DNA from: Leeuwenhoekiella polynyae
Lineage (GTDB): Bacteria; Bacteroidota; Bacteroidia; Flavobacteriales; Flavobacteriaceae
Direction of reading: 5' to 3'
Assembly (NCBI RefSeq): GCF_004104075.1
Contig: NZ_QOVK01000018.1
Coordinates: 1 to 64,000, forward strand
DNA length: 64,000 bases
Positions 9,333 to 18,700 of the stretch are shown here, piece after piece. The position numbers and the translations under genes are program-made. Every line of letters begins with the position of its first letter. The first letter of the stretch is position 1. The notes under the pieces are model-generated. The model was given only the letters and a program-made list of their open reading frames with translations, was not told where the DNA came from and did no database searches.

Positions 9333-10193
9333 ATGACCGAACAAACCTCACGATTTAAGGGTTGGCAACGCATCCTGCTGTTTATTGCACCTTATCTATT
9401 TTGTGTTATAGCATTTCAACTTTTAGGAATGCTCGTCGCTCAAGTAGATTTTACAGATTCCTCACAAGCTAGAACCACGACTCAAAGTCTGATCATTCAT
9501 TTTTTTGATTTGCTGGGTACGCTACTTATACTTTGGCTTTTTATGCGCTTTGTAGATAAAAAACCCTTTATACAACTGGGCTTTCAAACCAAAAACCGAC
9601 TACACGAGTTTGCAATGGGTTTGCTTTTAGGACTGCTTATTATGAGTTTAGGCTATGGATTTTTATATACTGTAAACGAACTTATTTTTCTAAATTTCAA
9701 TATTGATTTTATAGAGTTGCTCCTTTCTGTGTTCTTTTTTCTCATCATTGCCGTAGTAGAAGAAAGTGTCTTTAGAGGCTACCTACAACGTAATTTAATG
9801 CTTTCGTTTAATAAGTGTGTGGCGCTGCTTATTTCAGCAGTTATTTTTTCATTAGCTCACGGATTGAACCCTAATGTAAGTGCTCTTGGACTTTTAAATA
9901 TTTTCCTTGCGGGAATTTTGCTGGGAATTTCATACACGTATACTAAAAACCTTTGGTTTCCAATTGCTTTGCACTGGAGTTGGAATTTATTTCAAGGCCT
10001 TTATGGTTTTAATGTAAGCGGCCAAAACTTTTACAACTTGATCAACTTTAAAATCGAAGAAGCAAATAAACTCAACGGTGGTGCCTTTGGTTTTGAAGGT
10101 TCGTATCTGTCCATCATCGCTCAAGCTGTTGCAATAGCCGCTATTTTTTATTACTATCAGAATAAATCTAAAGACTATGTCATAATCCCATAA
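9333..10193 (+). CDS. CPBP family intramembrane glutamic endopeptidase
   Basis: The 286-residue polytopic protein contains the CPBP/Abi (PF02517) motifs: E143-E144-xxxR148 in VVEESVFRGYLQRN, H176 in FSLAHGLNP, and H214-xxx-N218 in LHWSWNLFQG. These are the catalytic and metal/water-coordinating residues in characterised Rce1-type members. Substrate is unknown; bacterial members are implicated in bacteriocin self-protection or membrane protein processing. It is third in a plus-strand run after the serine hydrolase and DUF418 genes, 40 bp from the latter. Confidence 0.9.
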   Translation: MTEQTSRFKGWQRILLFIAPYLFCVIAFQLLGMLVAQVDFTDSSQARTTTQSLIIHFFDLLGTLLILWLFMRFVDKKPFIQLGFQTKNRLHEFAMGLLLGLLIMSLGYGFLYTVNELIFLNFNIDFIELLLSVFFFLIIAVVEESVFRGYLQRNLMLSFNKCVALLISAVIFSLAHGLNPNVSALGLLNIFLAGILLGISYTYTKNLWFPIALHWSWNLFQGLYGFNVSGQNFYNLINFKIEEANKLNGGAFGFEGSYLSIIAQAVAIAAIFYYYQNKSKDYVIIP

Positions 10194-10305
10194 GAACAAT
10201 GAGACTCCTGATTCTAAAAATTTGCTTTTACTAGGTTTTGCCTTCATCATTGGCTATCTCATTTTTTCCAATTGGGATGCACTGAAATCTTGGTTTATCT
10301 TTTAG
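10186..10305 (+). CDS. Possible small one-TM protein lacking an ATG start
   Basis: Between the CPBP gene and rhlE a frame is open from 10186 to a TAG at 10303. It would encode NETPDSKNLLLLGF followed by a hydrophobic stretch and SNWDALKSWFIF, which looks like a genuine small membrane protein rather than random sequence. There is no in-frame ATG; the ATG at 10199 is in another frame and ends after 11 codons. A TTG within the frame or a mutated start codon are possible. It may be a decayed small gene. Confidence 0.35.
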   Translation, partial: SHKNNETPDSKNLLLLGFAFIIGYLIFSNWDALKSWFIF

Positions 10306-10363
10306 GAAACCCTATTTAAAGACACTTAATATATTAAATATCAGTATTTTAAGTTAAATTAGG

Positions 10364-10392
10364 TTTATGCGTTTAAAATAACCGTATCTTTG
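10364..10392 (+). promoter_or_regulatory. Promoter of the rhlE-like gene
   Basis: A perfect Bacteroidetes -7 element TATCTTTG (TAnnTTTG) at 10385-10392 lies 16 nt before the ATG. A weak -33 match, TTTA at 10364-10367, is 17 nt upstream. It gives a very short leader. Confidence 0.5.
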
Positions 10393-10408
10393 CCGCTTAT
10401 TAGAATTT

Positions 10409-11713
10409 ATGACATTTAAAGAATTAGGTCTTATTGACCCTATCCTTAAGGCACTTGCCGATAAAGGATACACCCACCCTACCCCAATTCAGCAACAAGC
10501 CATACCGGTACTTCTTAAAGGAAAAGACTTATTAGGTTCGGCACAGACGGGTACCGGAAAAACGGCAGCTTTTACCATTCCTATCTTGCAACAGATTTAT
10601 AACAATATTGGTTCGGGTAAAGGCGGACGAAAGCTTAAAGCTTTAATCATTACGCCAACTCGTGAACTCGCTATACAAATTGACGATAACGTCGCAGAAT
10701 ACAGCAAATACACTGGTATAAAGAATACCGTGATTTTTGGGGGAGTAAAACAAGCTTCTCAGGTAAATGCGATGCGTAAAGGCGTAGATGTATTAACAGC
10801 TACACCGGGCCGTTTACTCGATTTGGTCAAGCAAGGTTTTATCAGCTTAAAAGATATTGAATATTTGGTGCTTGATGAAGCAGACCAGATGCTTGATATG
10901 GGCTTTATACACGACATTAAAAAGGTTTTAAAACTCGTACCGCACAAGCGTCAGTCGCTATTCTTTTCGGCTACGATGCCTAAAGCAATTATAGATCTTT
11001 CTAAACTCATTCTGGGCGACTTTGAAAAAGTGAGTATCGCTCCCGAGAAGCCTACAGCTGAGCGGGTCGATCAGTCGGTTTATTTTGTGAGTAAAAAGAG
11101 TAAAGCTAAATTATTAAAGCACCTCATTGAAACGGAAAAACCAGAAACGGCTTTGGTATTTTCACGTACCAAGCACGGAGCGAATAAGATTGTAAAAATC
11201 TTAGATAAAGCCGGTATCAATGCTGCTGCCATTCACGGTAACAAATCACAGGCTGCCCGTCAAAAAGCATTGAGTGCTTTTAAAGATGGAAAAACCCAGG
11301 TTTTAGTAGCAACTGATATCGCTGCGCGTGGTATTGATGTTTCAGAGTTAGAATTGGTAATTCAGTATGACCTTCCTAACGTTCCTGAAACGTATGTACA
11401 CCGTATTGGGCGTACCGGTCGAGCAAAAGCCAGCGGTATAGCGCTAAGTTTCTGTGCACAAGATGAGCGTCCCTATTTAAAAGATATCGAGAAACTGATC
11501 AAACAAAAAGTACATGTGATTGCAGAACATCCATTTTTAGTAGATGGGCCTGAGGACCCGTCTGAAGCTCCGGCTGCCAGACCACCTCGTAATAATAACC
11601 GCAACAGATCTAATAGATCACGCGGTAATTCAGAAAATAAAAGTCACAGACCAAAAAAGCAGACAGCGGGAAAGCCTAATAAGCGTTTCAACTCAAAGCC
11701 GAAGTCTGAGTAA
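10409..11713 (+). CDS. rhlE: DEAD-box ATP-dependent RNA helicase, RhlE type
   Basis: All DEAD-box motifs are present in order: Q motif TPIQQQAI, Walker A AQTGTGKT (residues 45-52), PTRELAIQ, TPGRLLDL, the DEAD box VLDEAD, SAT, VFSRTKHGA, TDIAARGIDV and HRIGRTGRA. After the two RecA-like domains (about 1-370) comes a low-complexity basic tail rich in Arg, Asn, Lys and Ser (about 385-434), typical of RhlE-like cold-shock and ribosome-assembly helicases that use such tails to hold RNA. The gene is monocistronic, with its own promoter and a strong terminator. RhlE is favoured over CsdA/SrmB from the overall motif pattern and the short basic tail. Confidence 0.93.
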   Translation: MTFKELGLIDPILKALADKGYTHPTPIQQQAIPVLLKGKDLLGSAQTGTGKTAAFTIPILQQIYNNIGSGKGGRKLKALIITPTRELAIQIDDNVAEYSKYTGIKNTVIFGGVKQASQVNAMRKGVDVLTATPGRLLDLVKQGFISLKDIEYLVLDEADQMLDMGFIHDIKKVLKLVPHKRQSLFFSATMPKAIIDLSKLILGDFEKVSIAPEKPTAERVDQSVYFVSKKSKAKLLKHLIETEKPETALVFSRTKHGANKIVKILDKAGINAAAIHGNKSQAARQKALSAFKDGKTQVLVATDIAARGIDVSELELVIQYDLPNVPETYVHRIGRTGRAKASGIALSFCAQDERPYLKDIEKLIKQKVHVIAEHPFLVDGPEDPSEAPAARPPRNNNRNRSNRSRGNSENKSHRPKKQTAGKPNKRFNSKPKSE

Positions 11714-11732
11714 AATTTATGATTATCCTATA

Positions 11733-11768
11733 AAAATCCGCTGTAGTTCATCTGTAGCGGATTTTTTT
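11733..11768 (+). terminator. Rho-independent terminator after rhlE
   Basis: AAAATCCGCT pairs with AGCGGATTTT around a 13-nt loop and is followed by a T tract. It begins 20 bp after the rhlE stop codon. Confidence 0.9.
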
Positions 11769-11858
11769 AGGATCATTTTTAAAATCTAACTATTATTTAA
11801 CAACCCACACACTACTTTCTTTTTTATATTTAATCTGTTAATTAAGGACACCGACACT

Positions 11859-12341
11859 ATGAAAAAATTAATCGTATTAGCAGCTTTTGCTGCAATACTT
11901 TTTGTGAGCTGCGACGATACCCGTAAAGCATTACACGAAAATTATTTAGAATTTGTAATGCATACTGATAGTCTTGAGGTCGTTCACGAGGCGATGACGG
12001 TTTCTCACGAGCAACTTAAAACAGATACCAGAACCTTAAGCGATAAATTGAAGGAAGTTGAAGAAACCGACTCTATTGCAATGGCTGATCTGCAAAAGCA
12101 TCAAATGTTGCTCAAACAACAAGCCGAAACGTTGAGCAAACTCAAAAGCACCATAGAAAGTCACAGCGAGCTAAAAGCATATTTTATGTCAGATAGTATT
12201 ACTGTAACGCAAATGGAACAACAGCTTACAGATATGGAAGCGAATAATGAGGAGATTGCAGCGCGTCTCAATCAAATCAAAACCGAATTGAAAACTATTG
12301 AAGCCGAGCAAGAGGCTTTAAAACAAACTTCAGATAAATAA
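11859..12341 (+). CDS. Small coiled-coil lipoprotein
   Basis: The 160-residue product has a lipoprotein signal peptide ending in the lipobox FVSC (Cys18). The remainder is a highly charged alpha-helical chain (many Glu, Gln, Lys and Leu, almost no Gly or Pro) predicted by eye to form long coiled coils, for example around residues 45-85 and 105-155. No enzymatic motif is visible. It stands alone between two terminators. The size and helical character resemble Lpp-like or spacer lipoproteins of the envelope, but no named family was recognised. Confidence 0.8.
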   Translation: MKKLIVLAAFAAILFVSCDDTRKALHENYLEFVMHTDSLEVVHEAMTVSHEQLKTDTRTLSDKLKEVEETDSIAMADLQKHQMLLKQQAETLSKLKSTIESHSELKAYFMSDSITVTQMEQQLTDMEANNEEIAARLNQIKTELKTIEAEQEALKQTSDK

Positions 12342-12399
12342 TAAACAATTACCCTATTGTTTTTTTTATCGTTCTCTAAACAGAATCAGTAAAATTGAG

Positions 12400-12433
12400 A
12401 AGTCCGTTGAAAATAAATTCAACGGACTTTTTT
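12400..12433 (+). terminator. Terminator after the coiled-coil lipoprotein gene
   Basis: A perfect 12-bp stem, AAGTCCGTTGAA with TTCAACGGACTT, encloses a 6-nt loop and is followed by T6. Confidence 0.93.
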
Positions 12434-12601
12434 CATTTGAAAAGTGCAGTTTAGATTAAATTCAAAGCGGTTTTTAGTAACTTGAAAATCGTAAACTACT
12501 TCGGGGCATCCCCGCGAAGCATTAAACTAAACAATATATTTTAAAACGAGATAAGTCTTGGAACATTTAAATCTCGATTATCGAGGAAAATCAATCAAAA
12601 T

Positions 12602-15600
12602 ATGGAAATCAAAAATCAAATCTTAAGTATAACAGCTGTACTCCTCTCTCTGAGTGGTTACTGCCAGATCGATCAAGTAGATACCCGGTTGCTAGACGAG
12701 CCGGCTATAAGCAAAGATCATATAGCTTTTATTTATGCAGAAGACCTTTGGGTCGCCAATAAAGATGGTTCACAACCGCGTAGGCTTACGATAGATGAAG
12801 GTGTTGAATATAACCCGGTATTTTCTCCTGATGGTAAAACCATCGCATTTAGTGCAGAATATGATGGAAATATGGATGTGTTTACGGTTCCCACCACAGG
12901 AGGTGTTCCTTCCCGGTTAACCTGGCACCCGTATCCTGATTATGTTCGGGGTTTTACTCCAGACGGCAAGCACGTACTTTTTGCATCACAACGGGCAATT
13001 TTCACCAATAGGTACACCGAACTTTTTACAGTTCCTGTAGAGGGTGGTCATGCTGCAGAATTAGAAATACCTAATGCTTTCTGGGCTAGTTATTCTAGTG
13101 ATGGAAAATACATCGCCTATACTCCAATTCCTGATCGTTTTAACCAATGGAAACATTACCGGGGTGGTACACAGACGCGTATATTTATTTTTGATACTGC
13201 AACTCAGGAAATTGTTGAAATCCCAAAACCAGCTTCAGGAAGTAATGACACCCAACCAGAATTCTTAGGAGATCTGGTTTATTTTAGAAGCGATCGAGAT
13301 GGTGAATTCAATTTGTACAGTTATGATATCAACACCAAAAAAGTTGAGCAATTAACTGATTTTAAAGACTATGGCTTACAAGATGTTTCGGTATCTGAAA
13401 CCGGGAATATCATCATGGAACAGGCTGGTTATTTACACACTTTTAATCCGGCTACAAAAACTTTAAAAAAGCTGACTATTGGTATTGCTACAGATTTGTT
13501 AGAGTTGCGTCCGCGCTTTGTGAGTGGGAGCGACTATGTGCGAAGCGCCGGTATCTCTCCTACAGGTGCACGTGTTGTTGTAGATTTTAGAGGTGAAATT
13601 GTTACCGTACCGGCAGAAAAAGGAGATGTTGCTAATTTAACAGAAACTCCGGGTGTTCACGAGACCTTCCCTAAATGGTCGCCAGACAGCAAGTCTATCG
13701 CTTATTTCTCTGATGCAAGTGGTGAGTATGAATTGCATATAAAAAATCAGAACAGTCTAGATGAGGCAAAAGCCATCCAATTAGATGGCACTGGTTTTTA
13801 TGCCCATTTACACTGGTCTCCAGATAGTAAAAAAGTGGCTTATGTAGATAATGGAAGAAATCTATATATCACAACAGTTGCTACCGGTAAAACTGAAAAG
13901 GTAGCACAAGATATCTTATATCAACCGGCAGATTATCGAGATCTTTTCGGAAGCTGGTCTGCAGATTCTAATTGGCTAGCTTATACCTTGATTACCGAAA
14001 CTAATTTTGAACAAGCCTATATTTTTTCGCTTAGCGAAAACAAATCCTATCCTATTTCAGACGGACTTTCAAATGTTACTGAACCTACATTTGACCCTAG
14101 TGGAAAATACCTTTATCTAACCGGCTCTACAGATGCAGGACCGGTTGTGAACTGGTTTGATCAATCTAATCAGGATATGGAATCTTCAAATGCATTGTAT
14201 TTAATCACCTTACAAAAAGATGTGAAATCTCCTTTTGCCAAAGAAAATGATGTAGAAGTTATTGCTGAAAAAGAAGAAGAGGCTGAAGAAAAAGAGGATA
14301 AAAAGGAAGAAATCCCTACTTTAAAAATAGACTGGGATGGCATTATGAATCGTATGGTTTCAATACCTGTAGGAACAGGACAATTTGGTTCGTTAGCTGT
14401 ACCAAAAGAAGGGATGTTGTATTATTTATCTTACCCTTCTCACGATGGAGAAACTACTATGTACCTCTATAATCTTGCTGAACAAAAAGATGAAGAATTG
14501 CTAGAAGCCTACTCCTTCGAAATTTCCGCCAACGGCGAAAAAATGCTATATGCCGATTCTGGTAGTTGGTTCGTTTCAGAAGTTGGTAAAAAAGCTGATA
14601 AAGCTCCTTTAAATTTAGAAGGTATTCAAGTTAAAATTGATCCTAAGAAAGAATGGAGAAACATCTTTAATGAAGCCTGGCGTGTAAACCGTGATTATTT
14701 TTACGATCCGGCAATGCATGGTGTTGACTGGGATGCAATGAAAGAAAAATACGAAATATTTGTACCTGATGCTGCTGCAAAAAGTGACTTGTATCGCTTG
14801 ATGAGTTGGATGTTTGCTGAACTATCTGTAGGGCATCACCGCTTTGATTATCGTGGGGATAACAGAGTGGAGAAAGAAAGCATAAGCGGTGGTTTACTGG
14901 GTGCTGATTATGTTGTGAACAATAACCGCTATCAGATTTCAAAAATATACGGCGGTCTCAACTGGAATCCAGATCTGCGTTCTCCACTTACCGAACCCGG
15001 AGTAAGTGCGAGTGTAGGTGATTATATCATCAAAGTAGATGGTAAAGAAGTGACTGCTTCAGATAACCTGTATCGTTTCTTTGAGAATAAAGCCGGCAAA
15101 CTGGTAACGCTTACTTTAGCTGCAAATGCGAACGGCGCTAATGCGCACGATGAAGAAGTCACAACTATTGCTTCTGATCGCGATTTAAGAAACCGGGACT
15201 GGGTAGAAGGTAATATTAAAAAAGTAAATGAAGCCACAAATGGTCAGGTTGCTTATGTCTATGTACCCAATACCGCAACCGGTGGTCACGAATACTTTAA
15301 GCGCTATTTCTATCCGCAGGCCGATAAAAAAGCGATCATTGTTGATGAGCGTTTTAACGGGGGCGGTCAACTGGCTGATTATGTAATAGATTTACTTAAC
15401 AAGCCAATGCAGAGTTATTGGAATTTTAGATATGGTAAGGATATGAAAGCACCCAGTGCTTCTATACAAGGACCTAAAGTGATGCTTATTGATGAAACTG
15501 CTGGTTCTGGTGGAGATTATTTACCGTATTTATTCCGAAGAAATAAACTGGGAACCCTTGTGGGTAAACGTACCTGGGGCGGACTCGTAGGCGTTTTGGG

Positions 15601-15847
15601 GTATCCAGAGTTTATAGATGGCGGAATGGTAACCGCACCAAACGTAGCTTTTTATAATGAAGAAGGTTTTGGAATTGAAAATGTAGGGACTCCACCCGAT
15701 GTGGAGGTAGAACAAACGCCAAAAGAAGTAATTGCCGGGAAAGACCCTCAACTGGAAAAAGCAATTGAGATCATTTTACAACAGCTGAAGGAAAATCCAC
15801 CAAAGACGTTGACTACTCCTGAATATCCAGATAAAACGAAAAATTAA
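12602..15847 (+). CDS. Tricorn-type S41 protease (exported)
   Basis: The 1081-residue protein has a signal peptide (about 1-20, ending GYCQ). Two beta-propeller regions follow, with repeated PD40 motifs such as FSPDGKTIAF and WSPDSKSIAYFSD (about 25-310 and 330-660), separated by an unusual Glu/Lys-rich linker near residues 555-575. A helical domain, a PDZ domain (about 770-860) and an S41 protease core complete it. The catalytic Ser969 is in GSGGD, and His745/His746 in SVGHHRF match the tricorn catalytic histidine region. Archaeal tricorn degrades peptides downstream of the proteasome; bacterial exported homologues are presumed periplasmic peptidases. The gene stands alone between terminators. 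Confidence 0.93.
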   Translation: MEIKNQILSITAVLLSLSGYCQIDQVDTRLLDEPAISKDHIAFIYAEDLWVANKDGSQPRRLTIDEGVEYNPVFSPDGKTIAFSAEYDGNMDVFTVPTTGGVPSRLTWHPYPDYVRGFTPDGKHVLFASQRAIFTNRYTELFTVPVEGGHAAELEIPNAFWASYSSDGKYIAYTPIPDRFNQWKHYRGGTQTRIFIFDTATQEIVEIPKPASGSNDTQPEFLGDLVYFRSDRDGEFNLYSYDINTKKVEQLTDFKDYGLQDVSVSETGNIIMEQAGYLHTFNPATKTLKKLTIGIATDLLELRPRFVSGSDYVRSAGISPTGARVVVDFRGEIVTVPAEKGDVANLTETPGVHETFPKWSPDSKSIAYFSDASGEYELHIKNQNSLDEAKAIQLDGTGFYAHLHWSPDSKKVAYVDNGRNLYITTVATGKTEKVAQDILYQPADYRDLFGSWSADSNWLAYTLITETNFEQAYIFSLSENKSYPISDGLSNVTEPTFDPSGKYLYLTGSTDAGPVVNWFDQSNQDMESSNALYLITLQKDVKSPFAKENDVEVIAEKEEEAEEKEDKKEEIPTLKIDWDGIMNRMVSIPVGTGQFGSLAVPKEGMLYYLSYPSHDGETTMYLYNLAEQKDEELLEAYSFEISANGEKMLYADSGSWFVSEVGKKADKAPLNLEGIQVKIDPKKEWRNIFNEAWRVNRDYFYDPAMHGVDWDAMKEKYEIFVPDAAAKSDLYRLMSWMFAELSVGHHRFDYRGDNRVEKESISGGLLGADYVVNNNRYQISKIYGGLNWNPDLRSPLTEPGVSASVGDYIIKVDGKEVTASDNLYRFFENKAGKLVTLTLAANANGANAHDEEVTTIASDRDLRNRDWVEGNIKKVNEATNGQVAYVYVPNTATGGHEYFKRYFYPQADKKAIIVDERFNGGGQLADYVIDLLNKPMQSYWNFRYGKDMKAPSASIQGPKVMLIDETAGSGGDYLPYLFRRNKLGTLVGKRTWGGLVGVLGYPEFIDGGMVTAPNVAFYNEEGFGIENVGTPPDVEVEQTPKEVIAGKDPQLEKAIEIILQQLKENPPKTLTTPEYPDKTKN

Positions 15848-15861
15848 TTTAAAAATTCAAA

Positions 15862-15890
15862 GCCTTCCCGTTAGACTGGGGAGGCTCTTT
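15862..15890 (+). terminator. Terminator after the tricorn gene
   Basis: GCCTTCCC pairs with GGGAGGC (one G-T wobble) and is followed by TCTTTT. It ends only 4 bp before the ATG of the DUF1684 gene, so it may also act as a leader hairpin of that gene. Confidence 0.6.
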
Positions 15891-15893
15891 TAT

Positions 15894-16502
15894 ATGAAAA
15901 AACAGTTATTAATCTTTGCCTTAATTTTAAACGGTTTTTCTGCTTTTGCCCAAACCGCTTATCAAACCGAAATTCTTCAATTTCAAAAAGACTTGAATGC
16001 CGAATATAAAAATCCCGAAGAATCCCCGCTAACCCCAGAAGAACAAAAAGTTTTTAAAGGACATCAATTCTATCCTATCGATTCTACATACCGGGTTATG
16101 GCTCAATTTGACCGTATTGAAAATCCGGTAACAATTGATTTTCCGACTTCTTCAGGTAAGATAAAGCAAGAAGAAACCTATGCAATTGCTTCGTTTGAAT
16201 TAAATGGAAAACCCTATCAACTTACTATTTATCAAAGTCCAGAATTAAGGGAAACTGAAGAATACTGGGATTATCTTTTCCTCCCATTTACAGATTATAC
16301 CAGTGGTGTAGAAACGTATGGAGCCGGGCGCTATATTGATCTAAGAATTCCTGAAGGGGAAACGATTGTCATTGATTTTAATAAAGCATACAATCCGTTT
16401 TGCGCGTATAGTCCTAACTATTCTTGCCCTATTCCACCGGAAGCTAATGATCTAAAAACAGAAATTAAGGCGGGTATACGAGGTCCTCAAGAACATAAGT
16501 AA
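15894..16502 (+). CDS. DUF1684 family exported protein
   Basis: The 202-residue protein has a signal peptide (residues 1-20, ending AFAQ). The DUF1684 signature lies in the C-terminal half: ETYGAGRYIDLRIPEGE, then DFNKAYNPFCAYSPNYSCP, then IPPEANDL and EIKAGI. The family is widespread in Bacteroidetes and its biochemical role is not established. The two Cys in the CAYSPNYSC motif are conserved in this family and may bind metal or form a disulfide. The gene lies 46 bp after the tricorn protease gene on the same strand, with a weak terminator between. Confidence 0.9.
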   Translation: MKKQLLIFALILNGFSAFAQTAYQTEILQFQKDLNAEYKNPEESPLTPEEQKVFKGHQFYPIDSTYRVMAQFDRIENPVTIDFPTSSGKIKQEETYAIASFELNGKPYQLTIYQSPELRETEEYWDYLFLPFTDYTSGVETYGAGRYIDLRIPEGETIVIDFNKAYNPFCAYSPNYSCPIPPEANDLKTEIKAGIRGPQEHK

Positions 16503-16650
16503 TATAATGAAAGTCAAAAAGACACCACTATACAGTATCTGTACATTCATATCAAAGTTCAAGCAAAAATATTAGTCTGAAGATTCGCGGAGTAATTAGG
16601 GAATTGAGAATAATTTGAAGTTTTTTAACTATCAAGAATTCTATAAATCA

Positions 16651-16684
16651 AAACGCACCTAAGGTATTAAAGGTGCGTTTAAAA
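16651..16684. terminator. Bidirectional terminator between convergent genes
   Basis: AAACGCACCT (16651-16660) pairs with AGGTGCGTTT (16671-16680) around a 10-nt loop, with A and T tracts on both sides. It serves DUF1684 on plus and the metallopeptidase on minus. Confidence 0.9.
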
Positions 16685-16734
16685 AATAGCAAAGCTAATT
16701 CTCCGGAAACTTTTATAATCCGGTTGCTATTCGA

Positions 16735-18567
16735 TTATTCAATCTGTATTTCGAAAGTGAACGTAGCCTGTACTGACTTTCCGCTTTCATATTCATAAAT
16801 CAAAGCCTGCTTGATCGTATAGCTGTCTCCCGTTGTTAAGCGACCGGGAAACTGCCCAATACTGAATTTTAATCCGGCCTCATCAAATTCTGAAAATAAA
16901 TATGCGGTATCACCCCAACTTACTACATCGCCAGCCGAACTAAACCAGTGCCCATAACCATTTGCTGTTGTTTCTGAAATCAAATCCCCATTACTGTTTA
17001 TAGCATAAAATTCAATAGCACCTCCAATATTGGCCGTGATTTCATTGGAAGAAAGCTGAAAAGCAGTAGCTAATTGATCTGCATCTACACTTACTGTCTT
17101 ACCGGAATAAGCCTCGGCATCTGCAGGAAAAGTAAGATTATACTTAAAATCTTTAGACTCCGGCGTTTCTTCTCCCGATGAATCAACATAACCTAATATA
17201 TTGGTATTGGTAAACTTAACCGCATACGGCCATTCTGCATCATTGCTGTTATCATCATCCCATGCGTGTGTACTATATTCAGTAGGCGCTCCGGTAATCG
17301 CAAGCCATAATTTCGAACAATTTTCGGGCACTGTAAAACCGTATTCACCTTCGGCTGAACTTTGCATAGTTCCGTAAACGCGTTCTCCTCCATTTTTAAG
17401 TGCAACAAAACCATAACGCCATCCTGCGATCGAAGCATCTACCGTATTGAATCCTGCTGCATTGGCCAAGCCTTTAAAATTTACCTTCACTTCTGTATTC
17501 GCTTCCGGTACTTTAAGTGGTATCACATTATATCCGGTTGTTTGTGGAGCATAGGTTTTAGCCACCATATGCGTACCATCTTCACGCGTGGTATAACCAA
17601 ATTTTTGAGCTCCTATATAATCTTCTCCTAAATCGCGTAATTCATCAAGATCCCATGTAACCATTTTAGATGCCGCATCATAAATCTCATCATTTAAGGC
17701 TTCGGTATCTATGCTGGTTAAGCGCATATAAGCCTGAATCGGATCTTCGGGCTGTTCGGCTTCACGCCATAGACGGCCTATAAAATCCTGCCCATGCAAT
17801 TGGGTCCAGTAATAATGGATGAAATAACTGGCATACCGGTAATTTTCATGATGAAGGTGCTTATTGTAATTTTCTATGTAAACGCTAAAATCATAGGCTG
17901 TAAAAACCTGTGACGGAAAAGCTTTAAATGCCTGCCACTGGGCCGTTTGTTCCCAAAAGCCATTACCACCATTTCCTCCAAAACCATAACGAAAACCGTG
18001 ACCATTACCTAAATCGGCAAACACTTGATATTGAAAACAGTGACCTATCTCGTGGGCCAATGTATGTCCTGCGGGTTGTGTAGTACCGGGACTGATCCAT
18101 AATGCACCAATAACATCATCATAACCAGCTCCTGTTGCCAGCCACTCATCCTGATAATACAAGAAAATCATCATCTTGTAGGTGTTGAGCTTGGTGTTTT
18201 CCAGATTCAAATCTGCAAATTTGAGCTGCTCTACATTTAAGGTATAAAACGCTTCGGCCTTTTCCAGAAGATTATCAATATTAACACGATATTGCTCAGG
18301 GATTGTAGTTGAGCCAGGGTCTACATCATTATATTTTGCGTCCCAAAAGATGATGAAATGTTCAGACTCGCGGCTGCGATCAAAACTCCATGTACTGGAA
18401 TCATCTTCATAATCCATATCACCAAACTCTTGAGGTTTGTATATCTCAAGATCTGATTCAACAGGTGGCTCCTGTGGATTTTCCTCTTCTTCAAAAGATT
18501 CTACTGTGCAAGACCAAAGACTAAAGGCTAAAAGAAATAGTGTAAGTATTCCGTTAATTTTTTTCAT
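16735..18567 (-). CDS. Zinc metallopeptidase-like lipoprotein (DUF6055 / DUF4859 type)
   Basis: The 610-residue protein is a lipoprotein with lipobox LWSC (Cys20) and an acidic spacer. Its N-terminal domain contains the gluzincin-type HExxH motif H172-E-I-G-H176 in TLAHEIGHCFQYQ, followed by GFWEQTAQWQA, consistent with DUF6055 putative metallopeptidases. A middle beta domain (about 330-460) contains WRYGFVAL. The C-terminal part (about 475-610) resembles DUF4859, with ANGYGHWFSS and VVSWGDTAY. It is expected on the cell surface or periplasmic face and to act on glycans or glycoproteins, by analogy with the domain partners. It lies 133 bp downstream of the EutBC-like gene. Confidence 0.82.
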   Translation of the reverse strand: MKKINGILTLFLLAFSLWSCTVESFEEEENPQEPPVESDLEIYKPQEFGDMDYEDDSSTWSFDRSRESEHFIIFWDAKYNDVDPGSTTIPEQYRVNIDNLLEKAEAFYTLNVEQLKFADLNLENTKLNTYKMMIFLYYQDEWLATGAGYDDVIGALWISPGTTQPAGHTLAHEIGHCFQYQVFADLGNGHGFRYGFGGNGGNGFWEQTAQWQAFKAFPSQVFTAYDFSVYIENYNKHLHHENYRYASYFIHYYWTQLHGQDFIGRLWREAEQPEDPIQAYMRLTSIDTEALNDEIYDAASKMVTWDLDELRDLGEDYIGAQKFGYTTREDGTHMVAKTYAPQTTGYNVIPLKVPEANTEVKVNFKGLANAAGFNTVDASIAGWRYGFVALKNGGERVYGTMQSSAEGEYGFTVPENCSKLWLAITGAPTEYSTHAWDDDNSNDAEWPYAVKFTNTNILGYVDSSGEETPESKDFKYNLTFPADAEAYSGKTVSVDADQLATAFQLSSNEITANIGGAIEFYAINSNGDLISETTANGYGHWFSSAGDVVSWGDTAYLFSEFDEAGLKFSIGQFPGRLTTGDSYTIKQALIYEYESGKSVQATFTFEIQIE

Positions 18568-18700
18568 ATATCAGCTATTATTGATTGAATTAGCTCAAAA
18601 TTAACAGGCTTCCACATCAAAAATTCATAGAATCTAAACCGGTATTAAACATAAGTTAACCTTTTTAACGAAACCTAGGGTCCACTCTGGGGATATAGTT

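Noticed and set aside
11544-11789. 81-codon plus-strand ORF overlapping the end of rhlE
   Set aside because: It reads the Arg/Asn-rich tail of RhlE in another frame and runs through the terminator hairpin.
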